From contig CAWAWG010000005.1 in the NCBI GenBank assembly GCA_963785645.1, positions 434,001-498,000 of the forward strand: a stretch of 64,000 nucleotides of DNA, written 5' to 3'. The position numbers and the translations under genes were made by a program. Below the pieces are notes generated by a model. The model was not told the origin of the DNA, did not search any database, and worked only from the letters and a program-made list of their open reading frames with translations. Each line of letters starts with the position of its first letter. Position 1 is the first letter of the stretch. Positions 54,712-61,957 of the stretch are shown in pieces. The stretch comes from Trebonia sp963785645 (GTDB lineage: Bacteria; Actinomycetota; Actinomycetes; Streptosporangiales; Streptosporangiaceae).

Positions 54712-55647
54712 ATGAGGTTCGCGATCGCCATTCCGCAGCTGTACGCAGACGGCTCGTTCTCCCCTGATGACTTCCGGTCCTACTTCGCACGGGTGGAGGA
54801 GCTCGGCGTCTACGAGAGCGCCTGGGCGCAGGAGACGCTGCTCGGCCCGTCTCCCCAGCTGGCACCGCTTGAGGTCATGACCTATGCGGCGGCGTGCACC
54901 ACGTCGCTGCGCCTCGGCTGCACGGTCTTCGTGACGACGCTGCACAGCCCGGTGCACCTGGCCAAGTCGATCGCCTCGCTCGACCAGATATCCGGCGGCC
55001 GGGTGGAGGTCGGGGTCGGGTCCGGCGGGCCGGGGCGCCCGCTGGGCGCGTTCGGGTTCTCGGCTGACCGGTACGTGGCGCGCTTCACCGAGGGGCTCGC
55101 GCTGATGAAGGAACTGTGGACGTCGCCGTCGGTGACCTTCAACGGCGAGTTCTCCCAGCTCTCCGGCACCCAGATCGAGCCGAAGCCATTCCAGAAGCCT
55201 TATCCAAGGCTGTGGTTCGGCGGGTCGGCCGAGTCTGCCGTCCGGCGCGGGGTGCGGCTGTGCGACGGCTTCTTCGGCGCGGGGTCATCGACGACCGCGG
55301 CGTTCGCCTCGCAGGTGGCCGTGGTACGCGACGTCCTGGCGTCCTCGGGGCGTTCCGTCGGCTTCGGGCCCGGCGAGTTCCCGCTCGCGAAGCGGCTCTA
55401 CATCGCGATCGACTCCCGCGGCGGTGCACCGGTACGCGAGCGGGTGAACGCGTCACTCGCCAGCGTGTACGGACAGCGGGTCCCCGGTATCGAGGCGGCC
55501 GCGGTAGCGGGCACGGTGGCCGACTGCGTGGCCGCGGCCCGCGCGGTGATCGACGCGGGAGCGGAGATGATCCTTTTCACGCCGCTGTTCGACCTGACCG
55601 AGCACATGGAGCAGATCGCGGCGGAGATTATCCCCGAGCTCGGCTGA
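54712..55647 (+). CDS. LLM-class (probably F420-dependent) oxidoreductase
   Basis: 311 residues forming the luciferase-like TIM barrel: MRFAIAIPQLYADGSFSPDD, YESAWAQETLLGP, RLGCTVFVTTLHSPVHLAKS, LDQISGGRVEVGVGSGGPGR and PRLWFGGSAESAVRRGVRLC. The group uses F420H2 or FMN in actinobacteria; cofactor choice is inferred. The ATG at 54712 is used because the frame upstream consists only of the repeat array. Confidence 0.87.
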   Translation: MRFAIAIPQLYADGSFSPDDFRSYFARVEELGVYESAWAQETLLGPSPQLAPLEVMTYAAACTTSLRLGCTVFVTTLHSPVHLAKSIASLDQISGGRVEVGVGSGGPGRPLGAFGFSADRYVARFTEGLALMKELWTSPSVTFNGEFSQLSGTQIEPKPFQKPYPRLWFGGSAESAVRRGVRLCDGFFGAGSSTTAAFASQVAVVRDVLASSGRSVGFGPGEFPLAKRLYIAIDSRGGAPVRERVNASLASVYGQRVPGIEAAAVAGTVADCVAAARAVIDAGAEMILFTPLFDLTEHMEQIAAEIIPELG

Positions 55648-55672
55648 GATACGGCCGCCCGGCTGCCCGGCG

Positions 55673-56593
55673 CTAGCTGCCCAGGGGATGCCAGACGGTC
55701 TTGGTCTCCAGGGTCGCGAACATACGCTCAAGGCCCGGCTCGACGCTCCAGTCGGGGTTGGCGAGGCGGACCACTCGCTTCAGGTTGCCGGCCGCGGCCA
55801 CGGCGAGGTCGTCGGCGAGCGCGCCCGGAGCGCCGGCGAGGTCGATCGCGTTCACGTCCTGGTGGGCGGCCAGCCAGGGCGAAACCTCGGCCACCTCGCC
55901 GGTGAGCACGTTCACCACCCCCGCGGGCAGCGCGGCGGCGGCTAGGGCCTCGGCGAAGGCGACCGCGAGCAACGGGTAGCGCTCGCTGGCGACCAGGACG
56001 GCCGTATTGCCGCTCACAATCACCGGCGCGAGCACGCTGACCAGGCCGAGCAGAGCGCTGTCCTGTGGGGCGAGTACAGCCGTCACGCCGACCGGCTCCG
56101 GGAGCGAGATGGTGCCGAATGACCCAGCCACCGGGTTGACGGTGCCGCGCACCTGGGTGATCTTGTCGGCCCAGCCGGCGTACCACGTCCAGCGGTCCAC
56201 CGCCGCGTCCACCTCGGCGTAGGCGGCGTCCGGTGAGCCGCCGGTGGACCGGCGGACCTGAGCCGCGACCTGGGCCCGGTGCCCTTCCATGACCTCGGCG
56301 ATCCGGTAGAGCGCCTGGCCCCGGTCGTAGCCCGCCGCGGCCGACCACGCGGGGAACGCGGCGCGGGCCGCCACCACGGCGTCACGGGCGTCCTTGCCCG
56401 CCGCGAGCGCGGCACTGGCGAGGAAGGTACCGTCTGGCCCGTGCACGTCAAATGTGCGGCCGCTGGCCGCCCGCGGGAAGACGCCGCCGATGTAGAGCCG
56501 GTGCGTCGTGCGCGGGACGGCCCGCGGACGGCTTGGCGCCCGCGGCGGAGCGCCCGAAGACGGCATTTCCGGTATATCGGTTATGTCAGACAT
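55673..56593 (-). CDS. Short aldehyde dehydrogenase-like protein lacking the catalytic domain
   Basis: 306 residues from ATG at 56593. It matches the NAD-binding domain of aldehyde dehydrogenases (LYIGGVFPRAASGRTFDVHG, ARAAFPAWSAAAGYDRGQAL, PEPVGVTAVLAPQD, ALPAGVVNVLTGE) but ends before the region holding the catalytic Cys. Its conserved end LETKTVWHP suggests a real shortened family rather than decay. It overlaps the full-length ALDH gene by 8 bp, so the two are expressed together and may form a complex. Confidence 0.8.
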   Translation of the reverse strand: MSDITDIPEMPSSGAPPRAPSRPRAVPRTTHRLYIGGVFPRAASGRTFDVHGPDGTFLASAALAAGKDARDAVVAARAAFPAWSAAAGYDRGQALYRIAEVMEGHRAQVAAQVRRSTGGSPDAAYAEVDAAVDRWTWYAGWADKITQVRGTVNPVAGSFGTISLPEPVGVTAVLAPQDSALLGLVSVLAPVIVSGNTAVLVASERYPLLAVAFAEALAAAALPAGVVNVLTGEVAEVSPWLAAHQDVNAIDLAGAPGALADDLAVAAAGNLKRVVRLANPDWSVEPGLERMFATLETKTVWHPLGS

Positions 56594-58049
56594 CGGGGCC
56601 CCCGCTGCCGGGAAGGTCGAGGTAGGCCTCAAGGCCGTGCCTGCCGCCCTCGCGGCCGAGTCCGGACTCCTGGAAGCCGCCGAAGGGCGCACCCGGGTCC
56701 AGCCGACCGAACGAGTTCACCCAGACCACGCCCGCCCGCAGACGCGCCGCCAGCCGCGCGCCGAGCGCGCCCTGCCGCGTCCACACCCCGGCCGACAGCC
56801 CGTACCGGGAGCTGTTCGTCCGCCCGACCACCTCATCCGGCGTGGCGAAGGACGACACGGTGAGCACCGGCCAGGAAAGCTCCTCCTTGGCGATGCGGTG
56901 CTCCTCGGACACCGTGGTGAACATCGTCGGCGGAAACCAGAATCCCCGGTCTGGTGGCAGGTGCGGCGCCGACCAGCGCATCGCGCCTTCCGCCTCACCG
57001 GAGCGGGCAAGTTGGGTGATCTCGTCCAGCTGGTCCTGGGAGTTGACCGCGCCGATGTCGGTGCTCTCATCCAGGGGGTCGCCGGAGCGCAGTGCGGTCA
57101 TCCGGCGCCTGACCGCGGTCACCAGGTCGTCGAGCACCGTCTCCTGGACAAACACCCGGGAGCTGGCGCAGCAGGCGTGGCCCTGGCGGACGAAGACGCC
57201 CTCCACGATCCCCTGCGCCGCCGCCTCGATGTCGGCGTCCGCGCAGACGATGTTCGCCGATGTGCCACCGAGCTCGAGCGTGAGGCGCTTGCCCCACAGC
57301 GCGGCGGATTTTGCGATTTCCCTCCCGACCTCGGGGGAACCGGTGAACGCCACCTTGTCGATCCCGGGGTGACCGGCCACGAGCTGGCCGGCCAGCCCGT
57401 CACCGGTCACGATGTTGACCACGCCCGGCGGCAGGCCCGCGTCGGCGCAAATCTCCGCGAAGGCCAGAGCGGTCAGCGGCGTGGTCTCGGCCGGCTTGAG
57501 GACAACGGTGTTCCCGCAAGCCAGGGCCGGGGCGATCTTCCACGCCAGCATGAGCAGCGGCGAACTCCAGCCGATGACCTGGCCGACGACGCCGAGTGGC
57601 CGCACTGGTGCGGCCGTCGGCGAGCCGAATCCGGCGTAGGCCAGCTTGTCCGCCCAGCCCGCGTGGTAGAAGAAATGGGCCGTCGCGAGCGGCAGGTCCA
57701 CGCCGCGCGTCTGCCTGATCGGCTTGCCGCTGTCGAGCGATTCGAGGATCGCGAGGTCAGCCGCGCGCTCCTGCATCAGGCGCGCGATTCGCAGCAGGTA
57801 CCTGGCCCGTTCCCGGCCGGGCATCATCGACCACACCCGCTCGTAGGCATGACGAGCAGCGGCGACGGCGCGGTCGACATCCTCTGTCGTCCCGTGCGTC
57901 ACCTCGGCGAGAACTTCCTCGGTGGCAGGCGAGATCGTCTTGAACACCGAGGAGCCAGCCACGAACGAGCCGCCGATGAACAGCCCGTAGGAGCCGCGCA
58001 GCGTTACCCGTGAGCCGCCCCCGTGGGCCGCATCGTACTCAAAACGCAT
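56586..58049 (-). CDS. Aldehyde dehydrogenase
   Basis: 487 residues, full length. NAD-binding WSSPLLMLAWKIAPALACGN and FTGSPEVGR, catalytic Glu in LELGGTSANIV and nucleophile Cys in GHACCASSRVFVQ, then APFGGFQESGLGREGG. Oxidises an aldehyde to the acid; substrate unknown. Paired with the short ALDH-like protein downstream, an arrangement seen in other actinobacteria beside deoxyribose-phosphate aldolase, though deoC is not in this window. Confidence 0.9.
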   Translation of the reverse strand: MRFEYDAAHGGGSRVTLRGSYGLFIGGSFVAGSSVFKTISPATEEVLAEVTHGTTEDVDRAVAAARHAYERVWSMMPGRERARYLLRIARLMQERAADLAILESLDSGKPIRQTRGVDLPLATAHFFYHAGWADKLAYAGFGSPTAAPVRPLGVVGQVIGWSSPLLMLAWKIAPALACGNTVVLKPAETTPLTALAFAEICADAGLPPGVVNIVTGDGLAGQLVAGHPGIDKVAFTGSPEVGREIAKSAALWGKRLTLELGGTSANIVCADADIEAAAQGIVEGVFVRQGHACCASSRVFVQETVLDDLVTAVRRRMTALRSGDPLDESTDIGAVNSQDQLDEITQLARSGEAEGAMRWSAPHLPPDRGFWFPPTMFTTVSEEHRIAKEELSWPVLTVSSFATPDEVVGRTNSSRYGLSAGVWTRQGALGARLAARLRAGVVWVNSFGRLDPGAPFGGFQESGLGREGGRHGLEAYLDLPGSGGPDV

Positions 58050-58339
58050 GACTCAACCGTTCCTACTGAGCTAGCAGGACATGGTCCTGTGTCGCCGACC
58101 GTCCCGAACGGTCCTGAGCCGCCTGGCCAGGCGCGCTGATCCGGTGGCCGCCGCCGGTCACACCTGCCCGCAGCCGCACCCGCACCGGTAGGCTCACAGG
58201 ACAAACCTACTATCTAGAACATGCATTTGCCGCTCAGAACCCATCGAACAAATCAACTGTCATAACCCCCGTGCGCATGACTAGTGTGACCGGAAGCGTA
58301 GCAGCGGCTGACGGCGCGATGACGGGAGTCTGGACGAAG

Positions 58340-58680
58340 TCCGCGTTGACCAGCAGCGCTGTCTTCTCCCGGGGGGCGACCCCCCGTACCCCCGATATCG
58401 GACATCTCCAGGCAGGTCGCCCCTGTCTCTCAGACATCAAAGAACGCCATTTTATCGGCCAGCCACACACGGACGAGCAATCCCGGGGAACTTCTCCGCT
58501 GGTTCGACCAAAGTTGCACGGTGGCTTATGGCCGTGAATTGTTATCATTTGGTGGACAACCCCTAGCCCCTGAGGCACGTCACGACGGACCGATGGCAGA
58601 AACGCGAACCTAACAGGTCCGCCCGGACGAACCAAAGCTCCGGGGCGGCTCTGAGCTGTGAATTGCTGTCACCTGCGGAA
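58340..58680 (-). repeat. Degenerate monomers of the core-hairpin repeat plus a G-run hairpin
   Basis: A G-run hairpin (GGGGGG-TCGC-CCCCCC on the minus strand, about 58367-58383) is followed by two weakened cores at 58433 and 58592. Downstream of the first is CCACACACGGACGAGCAATC and CCGGGGAAC, the spacer of the 54-kb array. In the second, GACGGACC and GGTCCGCC still form an outer stem. The gap 58050-59042 has no convincing gene. Confidence 0.65.
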
Positions 58681-59042
58681 CGAGCCCGGTTACGTCGCCG
58701 CGGAAGGTTTCCGTGCGGGCGGCTCCGGCGGCTAGGCGTTTACCTTCGGCTGAGCGCAGATGGTCGGCCGGTGCCTGGTGCACGGACGACACCGGTACCC
58801 GGGCACGCCGCCTCGGCACAGACCGCGGGGCTGGCCAATTCCGGCGGCGCCACAGCAGACGCGGGAGAGTTCGGGCCCCTCCGGGGGCACTTTGTATCCC
58901 GTATCATCGATCGGCGGTCTCCCGCTGCCCGTGGCCAGCCGGATACGGGCAGAGCGCAGGGTGCCGACAGCCAGGGAATGGACCTCAGGCCGACAGGAGG
59001 CGCGGTTGCATCAGACCCGCACGGGCGAGCGGCCTTATCCGG

Positions 59043-60170
59043 TCAAGCTCGGACGGCGGCCTCTATCACCCGTCCGAACGCGAGCACCCGCTCCTCGGTT
59101 GTCCCGATCACTTGCATGGAGGCTATCTTCCCGTCCGGTGCGGGCACGGGCAGCGCCAGCGCCGGCAGGCCGGCCAGGTTGACCGGTGAGGTCAACGCGG
59201 TGAGCGGGAAGCCGTGCTCGCCGAGAAGCGGCGGCTGGCCGAGCAGCGTGGGAAGGACGAGCACCGGGAAGTCGTTGAGCAGTGCCTCGAAGGTAGCCCG
59301 CACCGTCGTCCTGGTCCGCTCCGCCGCCAGCCGGTCGGCGGGCGTAAGCCGGGCGCCGCGTTCCAGATTGCGCCGCACATGGGGGCTCAGCTGGCTCAGG
59401 TACGGCATGAGGTAGGCGTTAGACCTGAATCCCTCGGCGTCGATGATCACCCCGGCGGCGCTAAACGCCGTGTCGGCCCACGCGGGCACTCGCGTCACCG
59501 CAACCCCGGCCGCATCGAGGGCCCGGTCAACCGCCTCCTCGACCGCCGCGTCGGCCCCGCCGAAGGAGTCAGGCACCGCGATCCGTCCGGCAACAAGCGG
59601 GCCGGGCTCGTCGGGTACCCGAAACGCGGGCTCAATCAGCCGCATGCCGAGTTCGACCGCGCCGACGTCCGCGCCGAGCGGCCCCACCGTGTCCAGGGAC
59701 GGCGCCAGGGGATAGACGCCCTTCACCGGGACCCGGCCGTTCGTTGTCTTCAGGCCGACCACGCCGCAGCAGGCCGAGGGAATCCGGACGGACCCGCCGG
59801 TATCGGTCCCGAACGCCACGTCCGCCTCTCCCGTGGCAACCGCCACCGCTGATCCGGTTGAGGACCCGCCGGGCAGCCGTCTGGCATCACGCGGGTTGAC
59901 TGGCGTGCCCGCCCAGTGGTTGATCCCGCTCACCGACCACCGCAGCTCGGTGAGCGTGGTCTTGCCGACGATCCGGGCGCCGCCCTCGCGGGCGGACGCC
60001 ACGACCGCCGCGTCGGCCTGGGCCCGCTCGGCCATCTCGGCGACGACCGGGCATCCCGCCGTGGTCGGCAGCCCCGCCATGTCGATGCAGTCCTTGACCG
60101 CGAGCCGGGGTCCGGCGTCCTTGCCGTCCGCATCACCAGGGAGGGGGATGCGGACCACCCAGGTACCCAT
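59043..60170 (-). CDS. Amidase-signature hydrolase
   Basis: 375 residues. The Ser-cisSer-Lys triad is readable: Lys26 in AVKDCIDMAG, cis-Ser103 in LPGGSSTGSAVAVA and nucleophile Ser127 in FGTDTGGSVRIPS. It hydrolyses amide bonds; shorter than GatA (about 480) and the gatCAB partners are absent, so it is probably a catabolic amidase. Start MGTWVVRIPLPGD at 60170. Confidence 0.88.
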   Translation of the reverse strand: MGTWVVRIPLPGDADGKDAGPRLAVKDCIDMAGLPTTAGCPVVAEMAERAQADAAVVASAREGGARIVGKTTLTELRWSVSGINHWAGTPVNPRDARRLPGGSSTGSAVAVATGEADVAFGTDTGGSVRIPSACCGVVGLKTTNGRVPVKGVYPLAPSLDTVGPLGADVGAVELGMRLIEPAFRVPDEPGPLVAGRIAVPDSFGGADAAVEEAVDRALDAAGVAVTRVPAWADTAFSAAGVIIDAEGFRSNAYLMPYLSQLSPHVRRNLERGARLTPADRLAAERTRTTVRATFEALLNDFPVLVLPTLLGQPPLLGEHGFPLTALTSPVNLAGLPALALPVPAPDGKIASMQVIGTTEERVLAFGRVIEAAVRA

Positions 60171-60263
60171 GCCCCCATAATCACCCGGTTAGCTGAAAAT
60201 AAAATAAAAGAACGTCCATGCGCGCCCCTGAATAGCGCAAACCACACGGCTAGACTTCCGCGC

Positions 60264-60620
60264 ATGCGGTGGGCGAGGGTTGCGGCAGTTCTTGATGTGT
60301 GCCTGGTGGTGATCTTCGTGGTCATCGGGCGGGCCAGCCACGTCAAGGGCGAATCCCTCGCAGGGATAGCGTCGACCTCCTGGCCGTTCCTGTGCGGCCT
60401 CGCCGTAGGCTGGGCCGCGTCCCGCGCCTGGCGCCGCCCCTTGGCGCTGAACCCCACCGGACTCGCTATCTGGCTGTGCACCGTGGCGTTCGGGATGATA
60501 CTTCGGGTCGTCTCCGGACAGGGGACGGATATCGCGTTCATCTTCGTCGCGCTGGCGTTCCTGTGCCTGTTCCTGCTCGGCTGGCGCGTGCTCGCCCGCC
60601 TGCTGACCCAGCGCCGATGA
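60264..60620 (+). CDS. DUF3054 membrane protein
   Basis: 118 residues with four membrane helices: VAAVLDVCLVVIFVVIGRAS, WPFLCGLAVGWAASRAW, GLAIWLCTVAFGMILRV and IAFIFVALAFLCLFLLGWRV. The sequence HVKGESLAGIASTSWPFL and layout are typical of DUF3054, an uncharacterised actinobacterial and archaeal family. Divergent from the amidase across 93 bp. Confidence 0.87.
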   Translation: MRWARVAAVLDVCLVVIFVVIGRASHVKGESLAGIASTSWPFLCGLAVGWAASRAWRRPLALNPTGLAIWLCTVAFGMILRVVSGQGTDIAFIFVALAFLCLFLLGWRVLARLLTQRR

Positions 60621-60784
60621 CGGCAATTACCCGGCCTTAGCCTAGCCACAGCGCCCGGCGTTGCGGGTTACGCATCCCCTGCTTCCACGGCAACCACCGG
60701 CAACGGGGTTGGACCTCAGCCATGGCGCGGCGAAGCCCCATATGCCGGAGGTGCGGGAGTGGTTTGCCCTGCGGTCAAGGGTCA

Positions 60785-61262
60785 TCGGGAACAGCGGACC
60801 AACGACGGAGACCACCGGAGACGTACCCGGCGCCGCAGGCGCCGACCCGGGCAAAATCCGAACCGGCAAGCGAACCACAAAGGGCAACTACTGGTCAGCA
60901 GGCCAACAACAGCCACCACTGAGTCAGCGGACCAGCAACGGTAACTACTGGAAAGGCACTCGGTGCCGTAGGGACCGACCCGGGCACCGCCCGGCGAGGG
61001 GATATGAAGGCTAGTGGAGGGGCTCCCTTTGCTTTGGGGGAGGGACTCCCCCACCCGCCGCGAAGATCACCCGGGCCGACAGCGAACCAGCAACCGCAAC
61101 CAACCGGACACGTACCCGGCGCCGCAGGCGCCGTCCCGGGGCTCCGCCCCGGCGAGGGGGATACGGGGGAGGGACTCCCCCGTGCGCAGGGGGGTCACCG
61201 GGGGGATTTTCCCCCGGGGGAAATACTGCGATTTTCCCCCGGGGGAGATACAGCTCCGCCAT
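60785..61262 (+). repeat. Cluster of type C repeats and G-run hairpins
   Basis: Three copies in different states of decay: about 60790-60860, 60900-61053 and 61081-61200. Shared blocks are CCAACAACAGCCACCA, CCAGCAACGG, CCCGGCGCCGCAGGCGCC, GGAGGGGCTCCC and GGGGGAGGGACTCCCCC. They are followed by GGGGGGATTTTCCCCC and two CCCCCGGGGGA motifs ending near the ATG at 61280. No gene lies in 60621-61279. Confidence 0.85.
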
Positions 61263-61279
61263 CGGGGTACTCCCCCGGC

Positions 61280-61795
61280 ATGGGGACACGATCAGTGATC
61301 GCGGATGTCCGCGACGCGTTTGGCAGCGAACTTGACGCCGGGCAGCAGTCGGCGCTGATCAGCTGGCTGGCTTTCACGGGAACCTTCAGCGCCGTGCGCG
61401 GTATCACGCACGCCATCAGGGCAGGAAAGGGGCCGTTCAAGAACCTCAGCGTCGGCGGCGAGCACCTGCACCACTACATGTGGGGGATCGGCATGCTAAC
61501 CGGGGTGGGCGCGGTCGCCGTCAGGGGCGATGAGAAGCTGCGCCGCCACCCGGCCACGGCACTCGTCTACGGGACCGGCCTCGCCCTGATCGTGGACGAG
61601 TTCGCGCTGCTGCTCGACTTGAAGGACGTCTACTGGGCGAAGGAGGGCCGCATCTCGGTGGATGTCGGGATCGGCGGCAGCTCGCTCGTCGGGACCTACT
61701 TCGCCGGGCTGCCGGTGATCCGCGAGGTGGTCAGGAAGCGTCGCGTCGCACGGGCGAAGGGCGATGGCGAAATTCCGGCCAAGCACGGCGCATAG
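61280..61795 (+). CDS. Small integral membrane protein
   Basis: 171 residues. An N-terminal amphipathic part (SVIADVRDAFGSELDAGQQS, ALISWLAFTGTFSAVRGITH) precedes VGGEHLHHYMWGIGMLTGVG and GTGLALIVDEFALLLDLKDV. The His-rich HLHHYMWG and Asp/Glu in IVDEFALLLDL recur in uncharacterised actinobacterial membrane proteins. Function unknown. The start is placed at the ATG right after the repeats. Confidence 0.65.
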   Translation: MGTRSVIADVRDAFGSELDAGQQSALISWLAFTGTFSAVRGITHAIRAGKGPFKNLSVGGEHLHHYMWGIGMLTGVGAVAVRGDEKLRRHPATALVYGTGLALIVDEFALLLDLKDVYWAKEGRISVDVGIGGSSLVGTYFAGLPVIREVVRKRRVARAKGDGEIPAKHGA

Positions 61796-61957
61796 CCGTC
61801 CGGCTGGCGTGCAGGCGGCCTCTGGCCCCGGCCAAGTCCGACGACGGCGCCTGGCTTTGTCTAGTCCTGCGTTGTCTAGTCCTGGTGCGGTCCCCGACCG
61901 CACCAGGACAGGGCGGCCGGTCAGTGCTCGCGGGTGAGGGGGGCGCCGGTTTCACCG

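Noticed and set aside
54094..54957. Long minus-strand frames of 230 to 290 residues across the repeat array
   Set aside because: They arise from translating tandem repeats and the antisense of the LLM gene; repeated Trp/Val-rich peptides simply mirror the monomer.
58205..58760. A possible 133-residue minus-strand gene
   Set aside because: The translated sequence is repeat monomers and a G-run hairpin, without a ribosome site or family.
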